Shown: positions 26,565-34,635 of the stretch, piece after piece | Position numbering within the stretch: the first letter of the stretch is position 1 | How the letters are laid out: every line of letters starts with the position of its first letter | NCBI RefSeq assembly: GCF_018100785.1 | Contig: NZ_JAGJEC010000001.1 | Coordinates: 868,001 to 932,000, forward strand | Reading direction: 5' to 3' | Origin: Maribacter sp. MMG018 | Lineage (GTDB): Bacteria > Bacteroidota > Bacteroidia > Flavobacteriales > Flavobacteriaceae | Length of the DNA: 64,000 nucleotides | The notes under the pieces: generated by a model | Database searches by the model: none | The model's input: the letters and a program-made list of their open reading frames with translations, nothing else | Told to the model about the DNA's origin: nothing | Translations under genes and position numbers: made by a program

Positions 26565-27482
26565 TTAAAGGAAGCTGTCTACATTTATATAGGCATCTAT
26601 AACCGCCTGTTCTCCTTCTTTACCTGTTTTAGAATTACCGTGCTCCATACCTAGAACTCCTTCGAATCCTTTTTCGTAAATCCATTTGAGTACATTTTTG
26701 TAGTTGATCTCACCCGTTGTTGGTTCTTTGCGCCCAGGGTTGTCACCTATCTGTATGTATCCAATTTCGTCCCAAGTAAGATCCATGTTATGGATCAGGT
26801 GGCCTTCGGTCTTCTGCATATGGTATATATCGAACAAGATTTTACATGCGGGACTGTCAACTCCCTTGCATATCATATAGGTCTGGTCTGAATTTTGTAA
26901 GTACAGGTCGGGTGAATCGGAAAGGGGTTCCAATACCATGGTAAGGCCATGGGGTTCCAAGATTTCCGCGCCTCTTTTTAAGGCCTCGATAACATTGCCA
27001 TCTTGTACACCAATGGGCAAACTTCTTTCAAACGCACCAGGTACAACGGTCATCCATTTGGCATTGACCCTTTTTGCAACTTCAACGGCACGTTTGCAGC
27101 CATCTAAGAATATATCAATATTTTCTTTTTTTCCAGCGGCCAAGGTATTGGCCATGTTGCCGCCTTTGTCAATTACAAAAACACCCATGGTCATTCCTCG
27201 TTTTGCAAGGGTTTCGCCAATTTTGGTCTGCATGGCAACATCTCTTTTCATCATTCCGTTATCCTCAAAGGCGGTAAAACCTTGGTCGGCCATAAAGTTA
27301 ATCTGGTCAATGGGGTCTTTTCCGGCCAGCTCTTTGAACATGCCCAGATGAGGTGCATATTTTAAATTAAACTTATGGGGTTCTGATATCTTTCTGGTTT
27401 CATGGGCAAAGCTCAGTGCTCCCCCGAATGATAGGGCTCCTCCTGTAAGAGCAGATTTTTGAATAAAACTTCTTCTTTTCAT
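26565..27482 (-). CDS. Hydroxypyruvate isomerase-like TIM-barrel protein, Tat-exported
   Basis: This 305-residue protein starts at ATG 27482 with a twin-arginine-type signal (KRRSFIQKSA, then a glycine-rich hydrophobic region). The rest is an AP-endonuclease-2/hydroxypyruvate-isomerase TIM barrel. Metal-site segments are visible: VLEPLSD, LFDIYHMQ, QIGDNPGRKEPTTGEINY and GMEHGNS. The GR-x-EP-x-TGEINY element is characteristic of hydroxypyruvate isomerases. Export suggests a periplasmic sugar isomerase or keto-sugar enzyme instead of the glyoxylate pathway. It lies downstream of the GMC dehydrogenase pair, separated by a terminator hairpin. Confidence 0.85.
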   Translation of the reverse strand: MKRRSFIQKSALTGGALSFGGALSFAHETRKISEPHKFNLKYAPHLGMFKELAGKDPIDQINFMADQGFTAFEDNGMMKRDVAMQTKIGETLAKRGMTMGVFVIDKGGNMANTLAAGKKENIDIFLDGCKRAVEVAKRVNAKWMTVVPGAFERSLPIGVQDGNVIEALKRGAEILEPHGLTMVLEPLSDSPDLYLQNSDQTYMICKGVDSPACKILFDIYHMQKTEGHLIHNMDLTWDEIGYIQIGDNPGRKEPTTGEINYKNVLKWIYEKGFEGVLGMEHGNSKTGKEGEQAVIDAYINVDSFL

Positions 27483-27529
27483 ATGGTTGTTGAATAAGAG
27501 GTTATTGGTTTTGTTTTTTGTGCAAAGCA

Positions 27530-27568
27530 AAAGAGTTAAAGGAGGTGATTACCTGCCTTTAACTCTTT
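27530..27568. terminator. Intrinsic terminator after the GMC operon
   Basis: Perfect 13-base arms (AAAGAGTTAAAGG and CCTTTAACTCTTT) enclose an inner AGGT/ACCT pairing. On the minus strand a T-rich sequence follows. It lies after the small-subunit gene and before the isomerase gene, so the isomerase may be expressed by read-through or its own promoter. Confidence 0.7.
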
Positions 27569-27594
27569 ATTGTACATGTGTTTATTATTCTTGT

Positions 27595-28242
27595 TTACAG
27601 AGACCAAGCTTTTCCTTGGGAAAGTTCTTGGGCATCTCCACAACCAATATATTCTCCTGGAACGGGAAGATAGGCCAAAACCTCTTCTCCTACATATTCA
27701 GAGGTTTTATACCCCCAAATTGTTAGGCCTCGTAGATTGTTTGCAAAGGCAAAACGAGCGGTTCCGTCATCTAATGTAGCAGATTTTCCTTCTGCTATCG
27801 CCTCATTATAGGTGGTTATGGATTCGAACATTTTGGCCTGATCATCTTTAGAAGTTTTAAGGGCACTTGCCAAGACAGGTTCTAGATCTTCAGGAGTAAG
27901 ATCCTGTGCATTTTCTTTTCCAGAATCTTTTAACGCCTTGTCTATAAATTTGCCCATGGTCATTTTAAAGAAATCCTGATTTTCTTTTTCCATAACATCT
28001 TGGGAAAACTTGTCGATAAAAAGATCCACCTGTACCTCTGATGCTGAAAGCGTATCGGTCTTGGGGATGATGATATCCACCAGTTTGGTAATAACGCTGC
28101 CTTCGGCCTGCGTAAAAAATTCAGGCGTCCATTGGGCAACGGTTTCCCCCTTACAACTTTGCATGATACTTATAAGGGTAGGAGTCGCCACGGTATATCC
28201 CATGGCAAGTCCCATATTTTTGAGTGCTTTTCTTCTATCCAT
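27595..28242 (-). CDS. Gluconate 2-dehydrogenase subunit 3-family small subunit with Tat signal
   Basis: This 215-residue protein belongs to the small-subunit family found with FAD-GMC sugar dehydrogenases. A twin-arginine head (DRRKALKNMG) and a hydrophobic stretch ending in IMQSC, which may also be a lipobox, indicate export. In related glucoside 3-dehydrogenases the small subunit carries the signal and brings the signal-less flavoprotein across the membrane. Its ATG overlaps the stop of the GMC gene by one base, so the subunits are translationally coupled. Confidence 0.88.
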   Translation of the reverse strand: MDRRKALKNMGLAMGYTVATPTLISIMQSCKGETVAQWTPEFFTQAEGSVITKLVDIIIPKTDTLSASEVQVDLFIDKFSQDVMEKENQDFFKMTMGKFIDKALKDSGKENAQDLTPEDLEPVLASALKTSKDDQAKMFESITTYNEAIAEGKSATLDDGTARFAFANNLRGLTIWGYKTSEYVGEEVLAYLPVPGEYIGCGDAQELSQGKAWSL

Positions 28243-29954
28243 TATATATTTCCTTTTTTAAGTTCTTGAACTGCGTGGTTTGCCGCTCTAGCCGTAAAGG
28301 CCATATAGGTCAATGATGGGTTTACGCAGCTAGAAGAGGTCATAAACGATCCATCGGTAACATATACATTAGGTACATCGTGTAATTGATTATGTCCGTT
28401 TAGTACAGATGTTTTTCTGTCTCTACCCATTCTTGCAGTACCCATTTCATGAATTCCAAGACCAAGGCCAGTTGGTCCATCATGTCCTTTTACATCTTTG
28501 AATCCGGCTTTTTCCAACATTTCAACAGCAGATTCCTGCATGTCTTTACGCATGTTGAATTCGTTTTCTTGAAGATCTGCATCAAAAGTAACGGTAGGTA
28601 GGCCCCATTGATCAAGTTTGTCGTAATCAAGGGTGAATCGATTGTCTTGATAAGGGAGTACCTCACCAAACCCGCCAATACCCATTCGCCATCCTCCGGG
28701 CTTCAAAATATTCTCTTTCAGGTCTTTTCCATAGGCAAGCTCTGCAACCGTTTCTTCCCAGTTGCCCCTACTGGCACCTCCTTGGTAACCGAATCCACGT
28801 TTATAGTCTTTTCTGTTTGAAGAACCACCAAGGTTTCTAAATCTTGGAATATAGACACCATTCGGTCTTCTGCCTTTGTAATATTTGTCGTCATAGCCTT
28901 CAAATACACCACTGGCACCTACCCCTAAGTGGTGGTCCATGATGTTACGGCCCAATTGATCGGAATCGTTGCCCATACCATTAGGGAAACGGTCAGATCT
29001 TGATTGCATTAAGATAGATGTAGAGGCGATCGCAGAGGCGCAAAGGAAAATTACCTTGGCCTTGAACTCGTATTTTTCTTTGGTCACCCTATCTATTACT
29101 CTTACCCCCGTAGCTTTTTTAGTATCTGGGTCGTATATTACTTCATGTACTATAGAATCTGGTCTAAGGGTCATGTTTCCGGTAGCTTCCGCAGCCGGAA
29201 GTGTAGAGGAAAGACTACTGAAATAACCTCCAAAAGGACAACCTCTGATACATCTGTTTCTAAATTGACATTTTGTTCTTCCGTCGAAAGTTTTATCTCC
29301 CGTAATATGGGCTACTCGGCCCACGGTAACGGCTCGGTCATCAAAGGATTCCATTACCTTGTTCTTAAAGTGGTCTTCTACACAGTTCAGATCCATAGGC
29401 GGAAGAAAATCACTGTCCGGTAATTGAGGAAGATTAAGTGCTTCTCCACTAACCCCGATAAAATTTTCTACTTTGGAGTACCATGGGGCAATATCCTTAT
29501 ATCTAACGGGCCAGTCTACGGCAATGCCATCTCTTTGGTTTGCGGTAAAGTCGATATCGCTCCAACGATAACTTTGGCGACCCCATTGTAACGATCGTCC
29601 TCCAACGTGGTAACCGCGCATCCAATCGAAACGTCTTATTTCATTATAAGGATGTTCCAAATCGTTTACGAACCACATATGGCTGGCTTGGTTGGTCGTA
29701 TAGCCGGTTCTGTGTTGTTTGGGCTGCTTCTCTATGATTTCTTTAGTAGCAACGCCACCGTTAGGAAAATCCCAAGGGTCTTTGTTGGCCGTGACATAAT
29801 CATCGATATGCTTCACCATCCTTCCCCTTTCGAGAACAAGGGTCTTCAATCCGTTTTCACATAATTCTTTAGCGGCCCATCCTCCGCTAATACCTGTTCC
29901 GACAACAATCGCATCATACGATTCTTGTTCTTCGTTATAATAAAATTTGCTCAT
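28242..29954 (-). CDS. GMC-family FAD sugar dehydrogenase (glucoside 3-dehydrogenase-like)
   Basis: This 570-residue flavoprotein has the FAD-binding loop GTGISGG (residues 19-25), LERG for the ribose, and the GMC catalytic pair: His in GIHEMGTARMG and Asn in SSSCVNPSLTYMAF. A cysteine cluster C229-x5-C235-x3-C239 (CQFRNRC.RGCPFGG) resembles the iron-sulfur site of FAD-dependent glucose and glucoside dehydrogenases. There is no signal peptide; export would rely on the coupled Tat small subunit. Together they probably oxidise a sugar or glycoside, plausibly at C3, passing electrons to the respiratory chain. No cytochrome subunit is adjacent. Confidence 0.88.
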   Translation of the reverse strand: MSKFYYNEEQESYDAIVVGTGISGGWAAKELCENGLKTLVLERGRMVKHIDDYVTANKDPWDFPNGGVATKEIIEKQPKQHRTGYTTNQASHMWFVNDLEHPYNEIRRFDWMRGYHVGGRSLQWGRQSYRWSDIDFTANQRDGIAVDWPVRYKDIAPWYSKVENFIGVSGEALNLPQLPDSDFLPPMDLNCVEDHFKNKVMESFDDRAVTVGRVAHITGDKTFDGRTKCQFRNRCIRGCPFGGYFSSLSSTLPAAEATGNMTLRPDSIVHEVIYDPDTKKATGVRVIDRVTKEKYEFKAKVIFLCASAIASTSILMQSRSDRFPNGMGNDSDQLGRNIMDHHLGVGASGVFEGYDDKYYKGRRPNGVYIPRFRNLGGSSNRKDYKRGFGYQGGASRGNWEETVAELAYGKDLKENILKPGGWRMGIGGFGEVLPYQDNRFTLDYDKLDQWGLPTVTFDADLQENEFNMRKDMQESAVEMLEKAGFKDVKGHDGPTGLGLGIHEMGTARMGRDRKTSVLNGHNQLHDVPNVYVTDGSFMTSSSCVNPSLTYMAFTARAANHAVQELKKGNI

Positions 29955-30130
29955 AGAAACTGTTTATTCCCTAAATTTATTAAATATTAAATTAATTCTA
30001 TACATTTATTCTTTATTCTTCTTGCGAATATGACATCATTATAGATGTTTGTTGTGTTTAAAATTCATAGAAAAAGAAGGATAAATAAAATTAAATCAAT
30101 TAGTTAACAAATAGAATAACCAGCGATTAA

Positions 30131-31123
30131 ATGAAAAGAAGAAATTTTATTAGAAAGACCGCCGTTGCCGGTGTAGGGGTATCATTTTTGGGTACCTATG
30201 CATGTAAAGAGGCTAAAAAGGAAAATAAAAATGCCGTGGAAGCGGAAGGGGCCACTGAATTGGCCAAGCCGTTTTTTGAATTGTCATTGGCCCAATGGTC
30301 TATTCATAGAATGATCAGGGAAGAAGGCGTGGATCCATATACCTTTGCTGAAAAGGCTAAAAATTGGGGATTTACAGGGTTAGAATATGTTAGTCAATTA
30401 TACAACCCCGAACTGTCGGACGCCAATTATTCTGAAGAAGCTATGGCCGCATTTGTAGAAAAATCCAATGCCGAAGCGAAAAAGCATGGAATGAAAAATG
30501 TTTTGATCATGATCGATGGGCAGGGGAATTTGGCTGTTAGTGATGAGGCAGAAAGAAACGAAACGGTAGAAAAACATAAAAAATGGGTAGATGCAGCTGC
30601 AGCGATGGGTTGCCACTCTATACGTGTAAACCTAAACGGTAGTAACGATCCCGAGGAATGGAAGAAGAATTCTGTTGACGGACTCACAAAACTAGCTACC
30701 TATGCAAAAGAAAAGAACATTAATATTTTGGTTGAAAATCATGGAGGTCTTTCTTCTAACGGGGCCTTGCATGCTGAGGTAATGGCGATGGTAGATATGG
30801 ATAACTGCGGTACATTGCCCGATTTCGGTAATTTCTGTATCACAAGAAAACCCGATAGTTGGGACTGTGAGGTAATGTACGACAAATACAAAGGTGTTAA
30901 AGAGCTGATGCCGTATGCAAAGGCGGTAAGTGCTAAATCCAACGTTTTCGACGCAGAAGGCAACGAGGTAGAGATAGATTATGTTAAGATGTTGCAGATG
31001 GTGAAAGATGCCGGGTATACCGGTTTTATTGGTGTAGAATATGAAGGAAAAGAACTTAGCGAAGAAGAAGGCATAAAAGCTACACGTGATTTATTGTTAA
31101 AAGCGGCTAAAGCAGTTGTTTAG
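30131..31123 (+). CDS. Sugar isomerase/epimerase-like TIM-barrel lipoprotein
   Basis: This 330-residue TIM-barrel protein has a Tat-type head (KRRNFIRKTA) and a lipobox (GTYAC) near residue 25, so it is probably a membrane-anchored lipoprotein exported folded. Barrel metal-site segments include ILVENHGG, TLPDFGNFC and GVEYEG. It resembles the xylose-isomerase-like/hydroxypyruvate isomerase family, whose members in keto-sugar clusters act as isomerases or hydratases. It is divergent from the GMC operon and starts the operon DinB-MFS-Gfo/Idh. Confidence 0.87.
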   Translation: MKRRNFIRKTAVAGVGVSFLGTYACKEAKKENKNAVEAEGATELAKPFFELSLAQWSIHRMIREEGVDPYTFAEKAKNWGFTGLEYVSQLYNPELSDANYSEEAMAAFVEKSNAEAKKHGMKNVLIMIDGQGNLAVSDEAERNETVEKHKKWVDAAAAMGCHSIRVNLNGSNDPEEWKKNSVDGLTKLATYAKEKNINILVENHGGLSSNGALHAEVMAMVDMDNCGTLPDFGNFCITRKPDSWDCEVMYDKYKGVKELMPYAKAVSAKSNVFDAEGNEVEIDYVKMLQMVKDAGYTGFIGVEYEGKELSEEEGIKATRDLLLKAAKAVV

Positions 31124-31140
31124 TAAAGCTTTGATTTGTT

Positions 31141-31584
31141 ATGAAAGTATTCTTTAATGAATTGTTCGACTACAATTTTTATTGTAACAAGAAAATTATA
31201 GACGAGTGTGTTAAACTAGGTAAAGCTCCTGAAAAAAGTCAGGAGCTTTTTAGTCACATTCTAAACGCACATCATATATGGAACTCAAGAATTTTGGGAA
31301 AACCTTCGGAATATGATGTATGGCAAAAACATGACATTAAAGATTGGTCCGATATACATTATGAAAACCAAAGAAATTCATTTGAAATAACTACAAATGC
31401 AGATGAATTCGATAAACGTATCGACTATGAGAATTCTAAAGGTAGGCTGTTTACCAATACCTTACAGGACATGCTCTTTCATATTATAAATCATTCAACA
31501 GCCCATAGAGGGCAAATTTTAACAGATTTTAGAAACAATGGGGTCGACCCCATTGTTATGGATTATATTTTTTATAAAAGATAA
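31141..31584 (+). CDS. DinB-family protein
   Basis: This 147-residue DinB/YfiT-fold four-helix protein has the three histidine metal ligands of the family: an early one in LNAHHIW (residues 41-46) and the pair in HIINHSTAHRGQI near residue 120. DinB proteins include metal-dependent thiol transferases and hydrolases of unknown substrate. It lies 17 bases after the TIM-barrel gene and 7 before the MFS gene, so it is in the operon. Its 3' end carries a 24-base perfect palindrome. Confidence 0.87.
   Translation: MKVFFNELFDYNFYCNKKIIDECVKLGKAPEKSQELFSHILNAHHIWNSRILGKPSEYDVWQKHDIKDWSDIHYENQRNSFEITTNADEFDKRIDYENSKGRLFTNTLQDMLFHIINHSTAHRGQILTDFRNNGVDPIVMDYIFYKR
31534..31557. repeat. 24-base perfect palindrome inside the DinB gene
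   Basis: AACAATGGGGTC followed by GACCCCATTGTT is perfectly self-complementary without a loop. It codes for NNGVDPIV near the DinB C-terminus and lies 35 bases before the MFS start codon. It could be a protein-binding site or form a strong RNA hairpin between the two cistrons. Confidence 0.8.
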
Positions 31585-31591
31585 ATAGATT

Positions 31592-32821
31592 ATGAGTATT
31601 GGAGTAAGAGCACAATTATGTGTTATGATGTTCTTGGAATTTTTTATATGGGGAGGTTGGTTCGTAACCCTTGGTACCTTTTTAGGTAATAATATACAGG
31701 CCTCGGACGGTGAAATCGCCTTGGCATTTTCTACACAATCATGGGGAGCTATTATAGCTCCTTTTATTATAGGTCTCATAGCCGATAGGTATTTTAATGC
31801 GGAAAGAATTTTGGGTGTTTTACACCTGTTGGGTGGCGTGTTATTATACCTTATGTACGGCACTGAATCTTTTAGTGTTTTTTATCCTTATGTATTGGGT
31901 TATATGATATTATATATGCCGACGCTGGCATTGGTGAATTCGGTTTCATTTAACCAAATGAACAATCCGGCCAAAGAGTTTTCTGTTATACGGGTCTTTG
32001 GTACCTTGGGATGGATAATCGCGGGCTTGCTGATCAGTTATTTGTTTAAATGGGATTCGGATGTCGGTATCTCCAACGGTCTTTTAAAGAACACCTTTTT
32101 AATGACTGCCATTGCTTCTTTGGTATTGGGCGTGTTTAGCTTTACATTGCCTAAAACACCACCTAGGGCAACAAGTTCCGAGAAATTGAACCTGCAGGAA
32201 ATTTTAGGTTTGGATGCCTTAAAATTGTTTAAGGACAAGAATTTTCTTGTTTTCTTTATTTCTTCTGTGTTGATATGTATACCGCTGGCCTTCTATTACC
32301 AGAATGCCAACCCTTTCTTGGTGGAAATAGGAATGCAGAACCCCACAGGAAAAATGACGCTAGGGCAGATTTCCGAAATTCTATTCATGCTTTTGCTGCC
32401 TTACTTTTTTACCAAATTCGGATTTAAAAAAACCATAATGGTTGCCATGTTGGCCTGGGTGGTCCGGTATATTTTGTTTGCCTACGGTAATGTCGGAGAG
32501 CTTAGTTTTATGTTGTTGCTGGGTATTGCCCTGCATGGTATCTGTTATGACTTTTTCTTCGTTTCCGGTCAGATATACACAGATAGTAAGGCCGGAGAGA
32601 AATTTAAAAGTTCGGCCCAAGGGCTTATTACCTTGGCGACCTATGGCGTGGGGATGTTAATAGGATTTTGGATCGCCGGTAACATTTCAAATAGCTATTT
32701 GTTGAGTGATGGTACTCACGTTTGGGACATTATTTGGTTGTATCCGGCCGGTTTTGCATTTATAGTTTTGATTTTGTTTTTGCTTTTGTTCAAAAAAGAA
32801 AAAATAGACTATAAGTCTTAG
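31592..32821 (+). CDS. MFS transporter of the nucleoside:H+ symporter (NupG-like) family
   Basis: This 409-residue protein has twelve predicted transmembrane helices. It starts with the family signature LCVMMFLEFFIWGGWFV and includes SFNQMNN near helix 4 and LLGIALHGICYDFFFVSGQ near helix 10. NupG-type permeases move nucleosides, but in Bacteroidota this clade is often linked to Gfo/Idh and TIM-barrel sugar genes, as here, which suggests a sugar or keto-sugar substrate. It probably imports the product made by the periplasmic enzymes of this island. Confidence 0.87.
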   Translation: MSIGVRAQLCVMMFLEFFIWGGWFVTLGTFLGNNIQASDGEIALAFSTQSWGAIIAPFIIGLIADRYFNAERILGVLHLLGGVLLYLMYGTESFSVFYPYVLGYMILYMPTLALVNSVSFNQMNNPAKEFSVIRVFGTLGWIIAGLLISYLFKWDSDVGISNGLLKNTFLMTAIASLVLGVFSFTLPKTPPRATSSEKLNLQEILGLDALKLFKDKNFLVFFISSVLICIPLAFYYQNANPFLVEIGMQNPTGKMTLGQISEILFMLLLPYFFTKFGFKKTIMVAMLAWVVRYILFAYGNVGELSFMLLLGIALHGICYDFFFVSGQIYTDSKAGEKFKSSAQGLITLATYGVGMLIGFWIAGNISNSYLLSDGTHVWDIIWLYPAGFAFIVLILFLLLFKKEKIDYKS

Positions 32822-32870
32822 AATTTTTATAAATTGAAAACTTGATAAAACTTAAAAATAAGATTACAAC

Positions 32871-34010
32871 ATGCCAAAGAAGATTAGATTAGGAATATTA
32901 GGAGGAGGAGGAGATTCCCTTATCGGGGTTTTACACAGGGTAGCTTCACAAATAAACGATAATTACCAGATAACGGGTGCGGTATTCAATCCTGATTATG
33001 AAAAGAATTTAGATTTTGCCAAAGAGATAGATGTTCCTTTAGATAGAATATATAAAGATTTTGATACCCTTGTAGAGGAAGAATTGAAATTGCCTGAAGA
33101 TGAACGTATACAGGTGTGTTCTGTTCTTACGCCTAATTTTTTGCATTTTCCAATGGCCAAAAAATTGTTGGACAACGGTTTTCATGTGATTTGTGAAAAA
33201 CCTATGACCACAACTTTGGAAGAGGCCAAGATTTTGTTGGAGGCCCAGCAAAAATCAGGTGCCGTCTTTGCCCTGACACATACTTATACAGGGTATCCTA
33301 TGGTACGGCAGATGAGAGAAATGATAAAAGCCGGCGAAATTGGTAAGATCCATAAGGTAGATGCACGGTATTATCAAGGCTGGATAAACGAAATAATCCA
33401 TGATAAGGACAAACGTAATTCTGTATGGCGCCTAGACCCCAAAAAGGCTGGTATTAGTTCTTGTATGGGTGATATTGGGGTACATGCCTTTAATATGGTA
33501 GAGTATACTACGGGGTTAAAAGTAAAATCTGTTCTTTGCGATTTTAATTACCTTTACGATGACAACCAAATGGATGTGGACGGTACCGTACTTATTAGAA
33601 TGGGAGACCATGTAAAAGGGGTTATTCGTGGTAGCCAAGTCGCAACAGGAGAAGAAAATGGCCTTGCCATCGCTATTTATGGAGAAAAAGGAGCTTTTAG
33701 ATGGGAGCAAGAAAATCCGAATTTCCTATATAAATTAAGTGATACCGAGCCGGTACAGATATACAAACCAGGGCATGCCTATAACTCTGAACTGTCATTG
33801 GACGGTACTAAGTTACCTGCAGGACACCCAGAAGGTATTTTTGATTCTATGGCCAATATTTACTTAGGCGCTGCACGTGCTATAAGGGGAGAAAAATACA
33901 ATGATGGCGAGTTTCCGACCATTGTTGATGGTGTAAGGGGTATGGACTTTATTGTGTCTACCGTAGAATCCAATAAGAACGGTAATACATGGGTCGCCTT
34001 AGAAGACTAA
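32871..34010 (+). CDS. Gfo/Idh/MocA-family oxidoreductase, cytoplasmic
   Basis: This 379-residue protein has a Rossmann N-terminus (ILGGGGDSLIG), the catalytic Lys-Pro motif CEKPMTTTLEEA near residue 107 and a C-terminal sugar-binding domain with GDIGVHAFNM, whose His is a frequent catalytic residue. There is no signal peptide, so it acts in the cytoplasm with NAD(P). It would oxidise or reduce a sugar, plausibly a 3-keto sugar after uptake by the MFS permease 49 bases upstream. The operon ends with a perfect terminator. Confidence 0.9.
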   Translation: MPKKIRLGILGGGGDSLIGVLHRVASQINDNYQITGAVFNPDYEKNLDFAKEIDVPLDRIYKDFDTLVEEELKLPEDERIQVCSVLTPNFLHFPMAKKLLDNGFHVICEKPMTTTLEEAKILLEAQQKSGAVFALTHTYTGYPMVRQMREMIKAGEIGKIHKVDARYYQGWINEIIHDKDKRNSVWRLDPKKAGISSCMGDIGVHAFNMVEYTTGLKVKSVLCDFNYLYDDNQMDVDGTVLIRMGDHVKGVIRGSQVATGEENGLAIAIYGEKGAFRWEQENPNFLYKLSDTEPVQIYKPGHAYNSELSLDGTKLPAGHPEGIFDSMANIYLGAARAIRGEKYNDGEFPTIVDGVRGMDFIVSTVESNKNGNTWVALED

Positions 34011-34032
34011 GGTCGAACAAATAGTAAGTAAT

Positions 34033-34061
34033 AAAAAAAGGGCGTTTAAACGCCCTTTTTT
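34033..34061. terminator. Perfect bidirectional intrinsic terminator
   Basis: A run of seven A, GGGCGTTTAAACGCCC and a run of six T form a fully symmetrical hairpin. It lies between the Gfo/Idh gene and the convergent ASCH gene and can stop both. Confidence 0.9.
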
Positions 34062-34064
34062 ATT

Positions 34065-34523
34065 TTAAAATACCTTTTTAAATTCTTGGCAAACAATGAT
34101 CATACTATCTCTTGGTTCGCGTCCAAAAGACCCTAGTTCTCTGGTGTAGTATTCCCAATGCACCTTTTTCCAATAGGCAAGACTTTTATCCCCTTCACCT
34201 TCTTTTTCGGCATATGATTCGTTAATACTAAAGTAAGGTCGTAATGTTACCGATGTTAATTGAATGATACATTGTGCTTCTCCCTCCCAATTTGTAATTA
34301 CTATAAAGTCTCCTATTTTGGGCAATTTCTCTTTTCTATGCTGTATACCCAATAAAGAACTGGAAAAGGCCTTTTTAATACCTTTTTTCGTTAAATCGGC
34401 ACAATTGTTGGCATCTTGTTCGTTATCATAAAAATGCATGGTCTTGGGGGCTTCGTGGAATGCATCTTCTAGATGTTTGTCCAAATAATCTCCCCACATG
34501 TTTCTTGCCGAAGTATTTTCCAT
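34065..34523 (-). CDS. ASCH-domain protein
   Basis: This 152-residue protein has the ASCH fold signature: GIQHRKEKLPKIGDFIVITNWEGEAQCII, with the conserved basic and aspartate positions, and a C-terminal YYTRELG segment. ASCH domains bind RNA or nucleic-acid bases, and some are amidohydrolases of N4-acetylcytidine. It is a cytoplasmic single gene lying between sugar-metabolism operons, with no visible functional link to them. Confidence 0.87.
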   Translation of the reverse strand: MENTSARNMWGDYLDKHLEDAFHEAPKTMHFYDNEQDANNCADLTKKGIKKAFSSSLLGIQHRKEKLPKIGDFIVITNWEGEAQCIIQLTSVTLRPYFSINESYAEKEGEGDKSLAYWKKVHWEYYTRELGSFGREPRDSMIIVCQEFKKVF

Positions 34524-34635
34524 AAAAGTTAGTGTTTACAACGAGTGTAATTTACTTTCAAAAGAAAGAAAATTCAAAACTTCCAATATAATTAAATCGA
34601 TATTTTATAATCTAATAACGTTTTATCGTTTCTTT

